Source: an uncultured Bradyrhizobium sp.
GTDB lineage: Bacteria > Pseudomonadota > Alphaproteobacteria > Rhizobiales > Xanthobacteraceae
Direction of reading: 5' to 3'
DNA length: 52,741 nt
Assembly (NCBI RefSeq): GCF_936943645.1
Contig: NZ_CAKZJO010000015.1
Location: forward strand, 1-52,741
The notes beneath the pieces are model-generated. The model was not told the origin of the DNA and did no database searches. It saw nothing but the letters and a program-made list of their open reading frames with translations. This document shows positions 28,365 through 36,296 of this stretch, piece by piece (positions within the stretch are counted from its first letter, which is position 1; each line of letters begins with the position of its first letter). The translations under genes and the position numbers were made by a program.

Positions 28365-28550
28365 GTCGTCCCGGACAAGCGCGCCCCAAGCGCGCGCAGA
28401 TCCGGGACCCATAAACACAGGATTACGCTATAGCGCGAGATGACAACTCCGAGTCCTCGCCAAACGACGTCCTGTGGCTATGGGTCCCGGATCGGCGCTC
28501 CGCTCTGGACAACGCTGCGCGTTGCCAGGACTACGCTTGTCCGGGACGAC
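28365..28550. repeat. 186-bp imperfect palindromic repeat (family A/B relative)
   Basis: Ends GTCGTCCCGGACAAGCG (28365) and CGCTTGTCCGGGACGAC (ending 28550) are perfect inverted copies. Inside, ATCCGGGACCCATA and TATGGGTCCCGGAT form a second pair. It shares the GTCCCGGAC word with elements at 4464 and 29483 and the ACCCATA word with those at 20651 and 33190. Confidence 0.75.
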
Positions 28551-28594
28551 ACTGAACTCTCGCAACGATCTCGGCCAATCGCCCAGAGAACGCC

Positions 28595-29473
28595 TCACTC
28601 CTTCCCCGCCCTCTTCACCGCCTCCGCGAGACTCGCCTTCGCCGATCCCGGCTTCAGCGGCTGCTGCTGGCTCGCATGCGGGGCCCAGCCGGAGAGCCAG
28701 ATGATGTCGAACGTCGCGCGGATGCGGCCGTCGGCATCGGCAAAGCGCTCGGCATAGATTTCGGCCATGCGCAGCAGCGTCGCGCGCCGGCTCGGCGTGC
28801 GGCGGCGTTCGATCAGCACATTGGCGGCGCCCATGCGGCGGAGATCCTGCATCAGGGCGAACGCGTTGCCATAGCGCACCACGACGCGGTCGACGTCGGT
28901 CACCGGCAGCGCGAAACCGGCCCGCTGCAACAGCGCGCCAATGTCGCGCAAATCGGCGAACGGCGCGACGCGCGGCGACACGCCGCCCTCGCATTCGGCT
29001 TCCGCCGCCGCGAAGGCCTGCCGCAGCTCGGTCAGGCTGTCGCCGCCGATCATCGCGGCGAGCAACAATCCGTCCGGCTTCAGCGCACGGCGGATTTGCG
29101 CGAGCACGCCCGGCAAGTCGTTGACGAATTGCAGCGCCAGCGCAGAGACGACGAGGTCGAGACTTTCGGGTGCGAAGGACAGCTTTTCTGCGCCGGCCGC
29201 GTCGAGCGAGATCCGTTCGATGGAGGGGAGCCGCGCGCGCAAGCCGGCGAGCCCCTCACCGGGCGTCCAGAGATCAACCGGCGCATGAAACTCCCGCATC
29301 ACCGCCGCCAGCCGGTCGGTCATGTCCTCGGCGACACGGTCGAGCAGGAACGTCACCCCGCCCTGCGTCCCCGCGCGCCGCTGCCGCGCATGCAGCAAGG
29401 CGCGATCGAACAAAGCGGGCGGGGTTTGCGAGGGCTGAGCCATGCCGCTGGTTACGCCGATCATGCGGGTCAT
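28595..29473 (-). CDS. SAM-dependent methyltransferase, BioC/NDUFAF5-like
   Basis: A 292-residue class I methyltransferase. After an N-terminal PALFDRALLHARQRRAG segment typical of the NDUFAF5-like group, it has a Rossmann-type core with LDLVVSALALQFVNDLPGVL and ALKPDGLLLAAMIGGDSL (post-motif regions). The usual glycine-rich motif I is degenerate here (PVDLWTPGEGLAGLRARL), so SAM binding is likely but altered. ATG 29473 has the ribosome site GAGAGGAG upstream, which lies in the end of a repeat (29483-29652). The frame runs further into that repeat, but those residues are spurious. Divergent from comF. Confidence 0.8.
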   Translation of the reverse strand: MTRMIGVTSGMAQPSQTPPALFDRALLHARQRRAGTQGGVTFLLDRVAEDMTDRLAAVMREFHAPVDLWTPGEGLAGLRARLPSIERISLDAAGAEKLSFAPESLDLVVSALALQFVNDLPGVLAQIRRALKPDGLLLAAMIGGDSLTELRQAFAAAEAECEGGVSPRVAPFADLRDIGALLQRAGFALPVTDVDRVVVRYGNAFALMQDLRRMGAANVLIERRRTPSRRATLLRMAEIYAERFADADGRIRATFDIIWLSGWAPHASQQQPLKPGSAKASLAEAVKRAGKE

Positions 29474-29482
29474 TGCAATCTC

Positions 29483-29652
29483 CTCTCTCGTGTCCCGGAC
29501 GAGCTGCAGCGTGCAACGCTGCTGCGCAGAGCCGGGACCCAGAAAGCAACACCGCACGATGCCGAGAGATGGGCCCCGGCTCTGCAGCGCACCGCGCCGG
29601 ACGATGCTTCGCATCGCCGGGGGCGCTGCGCTGCGTCCGGGGCACGAGAGAG
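29483..29652. repeat. 170-bp imperfect palindromic repeat, family A
   Basis: Arms CTCTCTCGTGTCCCGGAC (29483) and its inverse ending 29652 match at 17 of 18 positions, with more pairing inside around GAGCCGGGACCCAG and TGGGCCCCGGCTC. Related to the element at 4464-4589. It fills most of the spacer between the divergent methyltransferase and comF genes and must contain or adjoin their promoters. Confidence 0.75.
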
Positions 29653-29692
29653 TCGCTTGAGCCCGGAAGCTCGGACCGCTAGCCTCCCCCTC

Positions 29693-30490
29693 ATGGAAGC
29701 CGACACTGCCTCCACCCGCTCCATCGCCGCACCGCTACGTGCCGCGTGGACGGCTGGCCGCCACGTGCTGTCGCGGGCCGCACGGCTCGCGCTCGACATC
29801 GCGCTGCCGACGCTGTGCGTGTCCTGCCGCGAGCCGGTCGATGGTGAGGGTGTTTGCGCCTCGTGCTGGGCGCGGCTGTCGTTCATCGAGCGGCCTTATT
29901 GCCCGCGGCTCGGCATTCCCTTCGTCTATGACCCCGGCCCCGACATGCTGTCGATGGAGGCGATCGCGAGCCCGCCGGCTTACATGCGCGCCCGCGCCGC
30001 GGTACGGTACGACGACATCGCCCGGACGCTGGTGCACGCGCTGAAATATCAGGACCGCACCGATCTGGCGCCCGCCATGGGCCGCTGGATGGCGCGGGCG
30101 GGCGGCGAGCTGCTGGCCGGGGCCGATATGCTGGTGCCTGTTCCCTTGCATTGGCGGCGGGCCTGGCGGCGCCGTTACAACCAGTCCGGGGCGCTGGCGC
30201 GCGTGATCGAGCGGCAGAGCGGCGTCCGGGCGCGGCCCGAGGTGCTGCGCCGGGTCCGCGCCACCGAGCAGCAGATCGGCCTGTCGCGGGCCCAGCGTGC
30301 TACCAATGTGCAGGGCGCATTCCAGGTATCCCCCGACCGTCAGGCCGAGGTTCAGGGCCGCCGGATTGTCCTGATCGACGATGTCCTGACCTCGGGCGCG
30401 ACGCTGGATGCCTGTGCGCGGGCGCTGTTACGCGCCAAGGCCGCCCAGGTCGACGTGCTGGTCTTCGCCCGGGTTGTCGAGATCAGGTAA
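29693..30490 (+). CDS. ComF-family phosphoribosyltransferase-like protein
   Basis: A 265-residue protein with an N-terminal double zinc-ribbon (CVSC and CASC, about 40-60, plus later cysteine) and a C-terminal phosphoribosyltransferase fold. The PRPP-loop is IVLIDDVLTSGATLDAC (about 221-237). ComF is involved in DNA uptake in naturally competent species; in other bacteria its role is unclear. The long frame upstream (from 28676) is an antisense shadow; ATG 29693 gives the normal start. Gap to glutaredoxin is 47 bp. Confidence 0.9.
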   Translation: MEADTASTRSIAAPLRAAWTAGRHVLSRAARLALDIALPTLCVSCREPVDGEGVCASCWARLSFIERPYCPRLGIPFVYDPGPDMLSMEAIASPPAYMRARAAVRYDDIARTLVHALKYQDRTDLAPAMGRWMARAGGELLAGADMLVPVPLHWRRAWRRRYNQSGALARVIERQSGVRARPEVLRRVRATEQQIGLSRAQRATNVQGAFQVSPDRQAEVQGRRIVLIDDVLTSGATLDACARALLRAKAAQVDVLVFARVVEIR

Positions 30491-30537
30491 AGTCCCATAT
30501 AATTCAATGAATTCATGACACGAAAGCGCCAGACGAG

Positions 30538-30813
30538 ATGACCGCTGCTGTCGAGATCTACACCAGGCCAGGCTGCGGCTATTGCTCCGCCGCCAAGTCG
30601 CTGCTGACCCGCAAGAAGGCGGCCTTCACGGAATTCGACGTCGCCAAGAACCCGTCATGGCGGGCCGAGATGTATGATCGTGCCGGCGAGGGCTCGACCT
30701 TCCCGCAGATCTGGATCGGCGGCACCCATGTCGGCGGCTGCGACGACCTCTATGCGCTCGACCGCGAGGGCAAGCTCGACGGCATGCTCGAAAGCGTGAA
30801 GGCAGTGTCATGA
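30538..30813 (+). CDS. grxC: Glutaredoxin 3
   Basis: A 91-residue thiol-disulfide oxidoreductase of the cytoplasm. The active site is CGYC (C13 and C16), a variant of the more usual CPYC; the cis-proline segment TFPQIWIGGTHVGGCDDL binds glutathione. Its stop overlaps the start of the nitrilase-family gene by four bases, so translation is coupled. Confidence 0.95.
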   Translation: MTAAVEIYTRPGCGYCSAAKSLLTRKKAAFTEFDVAKNPSWRAEMYDRAGEGSTFPQIWIGGTHVGGCDDLYALDREGKLDGMLESVKAVS

Positions 30814-31700
30814 GCCAAGATCAAACTCGAGACCGCACGTTCACCGCCGCCATGGTGCAGATGCGCACCGGCTTGATGCCGGGGCCGAGCCTCGCGCAGG
30901 CCACGAAGCTGATCCGTCAGGCGGCAGCCAACGGCGCCGACTACGTGCAGACGCCCGAGGTCAGCAACATGATGCAGCTGAACCGCAAGGCATTGTTCGA
31001 GCATCTGCAGAGCGAAGAGGACGACAGCTCGCTGAAGGCCTATCGCGCGCTCGCGGCGGAGCTGAAGATCCACCTTCATGTCGGCTCGCTGGCGCTGCGC
31101 TTCTCAGCCGAGAAGGCGGTCAACCGCTCCTTCCTGATCGGGCCCGAGGGCAATGTGCTCGCGAGCTACGACAAGATCCACATGTTCGACATCGAACTGC
31201 CGGACGGCGAGAGCTATCGCGAATCCGCCAATTACCAGCCGGGCGAGACCGCCGTGATCTCCGACCTGCCCTGGGGCCGGGTGGGCCTGACGATCTGCTA
31301 CGACGTGCGCTTCCCGGCGCTGTACCGTGCCCTTGCCGAGAGCGGCGCCTACTTCATCACCGTGCCCTCGGCCTTCACGCGCAAGACCGGCGAAGCGCAT
31401 TGGCATGTGCTGCTGCGCGCACGCGCGATCGAGACCGGCTGCTTCGTGTTCGCGGCGGCGCAGGCCGGCACCCACGAGAACAAGCGCGAGACCTATGGTC
31501 ATTCGCTGATCATCGATCCCTGGGGCGAGATTCTCGCCGAGGGCGACGTCGAGCCCGGCATCATCATGGCCAGGATTGATCCGGCCAAGGTCGAGACCGC
31601 GCGCGGCGCCATCCCCTCGCTGCAGCACGGCCGCCGCTTCGGCGTGTCCGATCCCAAGGCGGGGCCGGATCATCTGCATCTCGTGCGGGGATCGGCATGA
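30810..31700 (+). CDS. Carbon-nitrogen hydrolase (Nit1/Nit2-type amidase)
   Basis: A 296-residue enzyme of the nitrilase superfamily with the complete Glu-Lys-Cys triad: E50 (QTPEVSN), K122 (SYDKIHMFDIEL) and C163 (TICYDVRFP). The wording is that of Nit1/Nit2-type amidases, which repair deaminated glutathione or hydrolyse omega-amides, rather than true nitrilases. Adjacent glutaredoxin, overlapping by 4 bp, fits a glutathione link. It also overlaps the next gene by 4 bp. Confidence 0.92.
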   Translation: MSQDQTRDRTFTAAMVQMRTGLMPGPSLAQATKLIRQAAANGADYVQTPEVSNMMQLNRKALFEHLQSEEDDSSLKAYRALAAELKIHLHVGSLALRFSAEKAVNRSFLIGPEGNVLASYDKIHMFDIELPDGESYRESANYQPGETAVISDLPWGRVGLTICYDVRFPALYRALAESGAYFITVPSAFTRKTGEAHWHVLLRARAIETGCFVFAAAQAGTHENKRETYGHSLIIDPWGEILAEGDVEPGIIMARIDPAKVETARGAIPSLQHGRRFGVSDPKAGPDHLHLVRGSA

Positions 31701-32182
31701 TCCGCTACGCGCTCCGCTGCGACCGGGACCACGATTTCGAAAGCTGGTTCCAGAACTCGTCGGCCTATGATTCGCAGGTCAAGCGCAAGCTCGTGACGTG
31801 CCCGATCTGCGGCTCCGCCAAGGTCGACAAGGCGATCATGGCCCCGCGCATCGTCGGCAAGAAGGGTCGCGGGCGCGCGGCGCCGCCACCGGAGACGACC
31901 ACGACCACCGCCGCACCCGAGCCTGCGCCGTCAGGCCCGACCTCGCTGCTGATGGCGCAGGAGAAAGAGCTGCGCACCAAGCTGAAGGAATTGCGCGACC
32001 ACATCGTCAAGAACGCCGACAATGTCGGCGAGCGCTTCGCCAACGAAGCCCGCGCGATGCATTACGGCGACAAGGAGCACCGCCCGATCTACGGCGAGGC
32101 CTCCCCGGAAGAGGCGAAGTCGCTGATCGACGAGGGCATCGAAGTCTCGCCCCTGCCGACGCTGCCGGAAGACCGGAACTAA
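31697..32182 (+). CDS. DUF1178 family zinc-ribbon protein
   Basis: A 161-residue protein of unknown function that is conserved in proteobacteria. The N-terminus MIRYALRCDRDHDFESWFQN is typical of DUF1178. A CxxC (CPICGS) together with C8 suggests metal binding. The middle is Pro/Thr-rich linker and the C-terminus is conserved (ARAMHYGDKEHRPIYGEAS, EAKSLIDEGIEVSPLPTLP). It ends the comF-grxC-nit-DUF1178 run and its stop overlaps the convergent EamA gene by 4 bp. Confidence 0.93.
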   Translation: MIRYALRCDRDHDFESWFQNSSAYDSQVKRKLVTCPICGSAKVDKAIMAPRIVGKKGRGRAAPPPETTTTTAAPEPAPSGPTSLLMAQEKELRTKLKELRDHIVKNADNVGERFANEARAMHYGDKEHRPIYGEASPEEAKSLIDEGIEVSPLPTLPEDRN

Positions 32183-33078
32183 GCCCCCACCAGCACCGCC
32201 ACGCCGACCACGATCAGCGCAATGCCAAGAATTTCGCGCGGCGCGATCGGCTGCTTGAACGAGTAGTACGCCACGGCTTGCGCGAACAGCACCTCGATCA
32301 GCGCGAGCGTGCGGACATTGGCGGCGGCGGTCAGCGCGAACGCCAGGAACCAGAACTGCGAGGCGAAGGCGCCGGTGAAGCCCGCCAGCATCGACGGCCG
32401 CCACAGGCCGAGAATTCCCCGGAGCACGTCCGGCGCGCGCCAGAGCAGGTAGACCGTCAGGATCAGCGTCTGCACGAACAGGCCGAGCACCAGCGTGAAC
32501 GAGGCCGCGGTCACGAAGGAGACGCCTGATACGTTGATGATCGCCCCGCGAAAGCCGACCGCCGACAGCGCGAAGGCCGCGGCCGCGACGAGGCCGGTGA
32601 TGGTCGGCTTCAGCTCGGCAAAACTCTTCTCGCCGCCCGGCCGCAGCGCGGTGATGACGACGCCGATGGTCGCGATCACGATCGCCAGCACCTTCAGCCA
32701 GTTGAGGTGATCGCCGAGGAAGATGAAGCCGAAGATCGCAGTCTGGATCGCCTCGGTCTTCAGGTAAGCCGTCGTCACCACGAAGGAACGATCGTTCATC
32801 GCGAGCAGCATCAGCCCGGTCGCGACGATCTGGCTGAGCGCACCCAGCAGCAGCCACGGCCAGAACACGGTCGGCGGCATGCCAATGTGATCGCCGGTCG
32901 CGACCATCACCCCGCCCAGGAACAGCAGCGAGAACGGAAAGCCGAACAGGAAGCGGATATTGGTCGCCCCCCAGGTCCCCAGCGGCTTCGTCAGCGACCG
33001 CTGCATCGCATTGCGCGCGACCTGGCCGAGCGCAGCGACGATGGTGAAGGGAATCCAGAGGCTGGCGACGGTGAGCAT
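32179..33078 (-). CDS. EamA/DMT-superfamily membrane transporter
   Basis: A 299-residue inner-membrane protein with about ten hydrophobic helices in two EamA repeats (about 5-135 and 150-295), a pattern seen in drug and metabolite exporters. The substrate is unknown. It lies on the opposite strand between DUF1178 and ubiG, and its stop codon shares bases with the DUF1178 stop. This arrangement suggests later insertion into a conserved neighbourhood. Confidence 0.85.
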   Translation of the reverse strand: MLTVASLWIPFTIVAALGQVARNAMQRSLTKPLGTWGATNIRFLFGFPFSLLFLGGVMVATGDHIGMPPTVFWPWLLLGALSQIVATGLMLLAMNDRSFVVTTAYLKTEAIQTAIFGFIFLGDHLNWLKVLAIVIATIGVVITALRPGGEKSFAELKPTITGLVAAAAFALSAVGFRGAIINVSGVSFVTAASFTLVLGLFVQTLILTVYLLWRAPDVLRGILGLWRPSMLAGFTGAFASQFWFLAFALTAAANVRTLALIEVLFAQAVAYYSFKQPIAPREILGIALIVVGVAVLVGA

Positions 33079-33189
33079 GGGGTGGGGTTGAGAGGTGGGA
33101 TGGGAAGGATGAGACCAACCTGCAAGCTGCAGCCCATGCGGTCAACCGCAGCGATGTCATGGGAGCGATGCTCACGCGACGAATTCGAT

Positions 33190-33318
33190 GTCGTCCCTGC
33201 GAACGCAGGGACCCATTACCCCAGGGAGTAGTTTTGCGACGGCTGCCAATCCGCGTATCCAACACCGCGCCCCACCGAGAGATCACGCGGTATGGGTCCC
33301 TGCGTGCGCAGGGACGAC
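33190..33318. repeat. Paired-hairpin intergenic repeat, family B
   Basis: Two outward-facing hairpins, GTCCCTGCGAACGCAGGGAC (33190 onward) and GTCCCTGCGTGCGCAGGGAC (ending near 33315), bracket a 129-bp element with ACCCATTA/TATGGGT inside. It is the same design as 20651-20791. It lies in the 280-bp gap between the EamA and ubiG genes, where no gene is seen. Confidence 0.75.
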
Positions 33319-33358
33319 AGCATCCTAGAGGCTCGAGCTGGCATATCACTTACACGCT

Positions 33359-34132
33359 TCACACCATCGCTTCCGCCACCACCATGTAGTTCACATCCAT
33401 GTCGGACGAGAGCGACCATTTGTCGGCGAAGGGGGAGTAGACCACGCCGGTCTGCTCGGTGATGACGAGGCGGTTGTCGAGCAGGTATTTCGTCAGCTCG
33501 TCGGGCGTGACGAACTTGTTCCATTCGTGGGTGCCGCGCGGCAGCCAGCGCAGGACGTATTCGGCGCCGACGATGGCGAGCGCAAAGCTCTTCCAGTTGC
33601 GGTTCAGCGTCGAAACCACCATGAGGCCGTTCGGCTTCAGCATCGCGGCGCAGCGCTTGAGGAAGACGCCGACGTCGACGACGTGCTCGACCACTTCCAT
33701 CGCCAGCACGATGTCGAAGCGCTCACGCGGGTCGATCTCCTCCACCGTGGTGCAGCGGTAGTCGATCGCAAGATGGCCCTTGTCGGCATGCAGCTTCGCG
33801 GCGGCGATGTTGCTCACCGACGGATCGACGCCGATGACCTGCGCGCCGAGGCGCGAGAGCGGTTCGCACAACAGGCCGGCGCCGCAGCCGATGTCGAGCA
33901 CGCGCAAACCGCCGAGGCAGTTGAGGCTGCGTACGTTGCGCTCGAACTTGCGGCAGGCGGCATCGCGGATATAGCCGAGCCGCAGCGGGTTGATCCGATG
34001 CAGCGGCGCCATCTTGCCGTTGGGGTCCCACCACTCGGCCGAGAGTCTTGAGAATTTCGCGATCTCGGCAGCGTCGACGGTCGATCCCTGCTGCGGGCCG
34101 GTGGTTTCGGAAGTATTTTGCTGCATGCTCAT
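33359..34132 (-). CDS. ubiG: Ubiquinone biosynthesis O-methyltransferase
   Basis: UbiG performs both O-methylations in ubiquinone synthesis. The 257-residue protein starts with EIAKFSRLSAEWWDPNGKMAPLHRINPLRLGYI, the diagnostic UbiG N-terminus. SAM-binding motif I is VLDIGCGAGLLCEPLSRLG (about 76-94), and later DIVLAMEVVEHVVD and LKPNGLMVVSTLNRN follow. Length is normal. It is transcribed toward the EamA gene, 14 bp after the PH-domain gene on the same strand. Confidence 0.96.
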   Translation of the reverse strand: MSMQQNTSETTGPQQGSTVDAAEIAKFSRLSAEWWDPNGKMAPLHRINPLRLGYIRDAACRKFERNVRSLNCLGGLRVLDIGCGAGLLCEPLSRLGAQVIGVDPSVSNIAAAKLHADKGHLAIDYRCTTVEEIDPRERFDIVLAMEVVEHVVDVGVFLKRCAAMLKPNGLMVVSTLNRNWKSFALAIVGAEYVLRWLPRGTHEWNKFVTPDELTKYLLDNRLVITEQTGVVYSPFADKWSLSSDMDVNYMVVAEAMV

Positions 34133-34146
34133 GGTTACGCGCGGTC

Positions 34147-34611
34147 CTACCGCGTGGTGATCGAACTACGGAAGGCGAGCGGCGAGGCGATCGTCCGGAT
34201 GGTTTCGCGACCTTCGCCGACGCCGTTGATGGTCACGTCGCCGTAGTTGAGAATACGTCCAAGGATCGACTGGTTGACGTCGACACTCTCGACCTTGTCC
34301 AGCGCCATTTCAAAGGTGCGGCGCTTGATGAAGCCGATCTTGTGCACAACCCTGAGATTGGTGACGTCGGTCTCGGTGGTGAGGCGATGGAACCAGCCCT
34401 TCACGGTCCAGTACAGGGCGGCAAGAGCCACCAGGCCGGCGCCAATGAGGCAAACCAGCGCAAGCCCTCCGACGAATTGTCCCGACAAGACCAGCAGGCC
34501 CAGGGCCACGATCCAGGCCAGGATCGCCGGAAAATAGAAGATCCAGTGCGCATTGGTCGAATACAGCACCCGCTCGCCCGGCTGCAGGATTTCGTCAATA
34601 TAGCGCGCCAT
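34147..34611 (-). CDS. Membrane protein with bacterial PH (bPH2-like) domain
   Basis: A 154-residue membrane protein. It begins MARYIDEILQPGERVLYSTN, typical of bPH domains, then has two transmembrane helices (about 25-75). The PH-like domain includes TTETDVTNLRVVHKIGFIKR, MALDKVESVDVNQSILGRI and NYGDVTINGVG. Function is unknown. The frame extends to 34752, but ATG 34611 has an AGAGG ribosome site and the family N-terminus. Divergent from lysC, cotranscribed with ubiG. Confidence 0.88.
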   Translation of the reverse strand: MARYIDEILQPGERVLYSTNAHWIFYFPAILAWIVALGLLVLSGQFVGGLALVCLIGAGLVALAALYWTVKGWFHRLTTETDVTNLRVVHKIGFIKRRTFEMALDKVESVDVNQSILGRILNYGDVTINGVGEGRETIRTIASPLAFRSSITTR

Positions 34612-34760
34612 AACCTCTGATAACCCATTGCCCGGATTGGCCGGAGCAGGAACCCGCTTGCCCCCGGCCCCGCCCCTCTGTATACGCGCGGTCGGGTGCC
34701 CGCAGCATCGCCTTGCGCGGGTCACCATACTGATCCCTTTGAAGGAATGCACGCGTCGTC

Positions 34761-36017
34761 ATGAGCCGCCTCGTGATGAAATTCGGCGGCACATCCGTCG
34801 CCAACATCGAACGTATCCGCAACGTCGCACGCCATGTGAAGCGTGAGGTCGACGCCGGCCATGAAGTGGCCGTGGTCGTCTCGGCGATGTCCGGGAAGAC
34901 CAACGAGCTGGTGGCCTGGTGCACCGAGGCCTCGCCGATGCACGATGCGCGCGAATACGACGCCGTCGTCGCCTCCGGCGAGCAGGTGACCTCGGGCCTG
35001 CTGGCCATCGTGCTGCAGGGCATGGGGATCCAGGCCCGCTCCTGGCAGGGCTGGCAGATCCCGATCAAGACCAGCGACGCCCATGCCTCGGCCCGCATCG
35101 AGGACATCGACGGCAGCGAGATCATCAAGCGTTTCAAGGAGCGCAAGGAGGTCGCGGTCATCGCCGGCTTCCAGGGCATCGATCCCAGGACCAACCGCAT
35201 CACCACGCTCGGCCGCGGCGGCTCCGATACCTCGGCCGTGGCGGTCGCCGCAGCCGTCAAGGCCGACCGCTGCGACATCTATACCGACGTCGATGGCGTC
35301 TACACCACCGACCCGCGAATCGTGCCGAAGGCCAAGAGGCTCGACAAGATCGCGTTCGAAGACATGCTGGAACTGGCTTCCCAGGGCGCCAAGGTGCTCC
35401 AGGTCCGCTCGGTGGAACTCGGCATGGTCCACAACATGCCGATCTTCGTCCGCTCGAGCTTCGACAAGCCCGAGGATATCGACCCGCATGCCAACCAGCC
35501 GCCCGGCACGCTGATCTGCGGCGAGGAGGAGATCATGGAAAACCACGTCGTCACCGGTATCGCCTTCTCCAAGGACGAGGCCCAGATCTCGGTGCGCCAG
35601 ATCGAGGACAAGCCGGGCGTGGCCGCCTCGATCTTCGGCCCCCTGGCCGATGCCAACATCAACGTCGACATGATCGTTCAGAACGTCTCTGAAGACGGCA
35701 AGACCACCGACCTGACCTTCACGGTGCCGGCCGCCGACTATACCCGCGCCAAGGACACGATTACCGCCGCCAAGGGCAAGATCGGTTATGCACGGCTGGA
35801 TACCGCCACCGACGTCGCAAAGATCTCGGTGATCGGCAGCGGCATGCGCAGCCATGCCGGCGTCGCCGCCCAGGCGTTCTCGGCCCTCGCAGGGCGGAAT
35901 ATCAACATCCGGGCCATTACAACCTCCGAGATCAAATTCTCGGTTTTGATCGACACAGCCTATACCGAGCTTGCGGTGCGCACGCTGCACACGCTCTACG
36001 GCCTCGACCAAGCCTAG
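34761..36017 (+). CDS. lysC: Aspartate kinase
   Basis: This enzyme starts the aspartate pathway to lysine, methionine and threonine. The 418-residue protein has the kinase N-terminus MSRLVMKFGGTSVANIERI with KFGGTS at 7-12, GRGGSDTSAVAVAAA and YTDVDGVYTTDP. Two ACT regulatory domains follow (about 265-415), including DKPGVAASIFGPLADANINV and GMRSHAGVAAQAFSALAGRN. These give feedback control by lysine and/or threonine. Separate monofunctional enzyme, not fused to homoserine dehydrogenase. Confidence 0.97.
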   Translation: MSRLVMKFGGTSVANIERIRNVARHVKREVDAGHEVAVVVSAMSGKTNELVAWCTEASPMHDAREYDAVVASGEQVTSGLLAIVLQGMGIQARSWQGWQIPIKTSDAHASARIEDIDGSEIIKRFKERKEVAVIAGFQGIDPRTNRITTLGRGGSDTSAVAVAAAVKADRCDIYTDVDGVYTTDPRIVPKAKRLDKIAFEDMLELASQGAKVLQVRSVELGMVHNMPIFVRSSFDKPEDIDPHANQPPGTLICGEEEIMENHVVTGIAFSKDEAQISVRQIEDKPGVAASIFGPLADANINVDMIVQNVSEDGKTTDLTFTVPAADYTRAKDTITAAKGKIGYARLDTATDVAKISVIGSGMRSHAGVAAQAFSALAGRNINIRAITTSEIKFSVLIDTAYTELAVRTLHTLYGLDQA

Positions 36018-36080
36018 ACGGATTTTCTCTTAGCGGTCGCAGCAAACGCTGAGGTCTCCACACATTCGCGTTTGGCAGGC

Positions 36081-36097
36081 GTTTTGCTTGGCAAAAC
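36081..36097 (+). other. Perfect 7-bp hairpin between lysC and ptsP
   Basis: GTTTTGC-TTG-GCAAAAC forms a perfect stem with a 3-nt loop, 63 bp after the lysC stop. No T-run follows. It may mark the end of the lysC transcript. The remaining 279-bp spacer shows nothing else clear. Confidence 0.35.
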
Positions 36098-36296
36098 AAG
36101 CCCCAATTCGCTATACGGCGAACAGGGTGGGCTGCCGCAGACTGTGTCCCAGTTCAGGCCGCTGATTCGGTGCAAGCACTAAAGAAGATTGGGTTTGCGC
36201 CTGCGCCGGACGAACAATTTGATTGTTTTTCTGGAATTTTGGGCCAGCCGCCGGCCGATACCGCCGGGCCCGGCAGACGGAGGAGATTGACGGTTC

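Noticed and set aside
28676..29692. N-terminal extension of the comF frame
   Set aside because: Runs antisense through the methyltransferase gene and the repeat; ComF homology begins at 29693.
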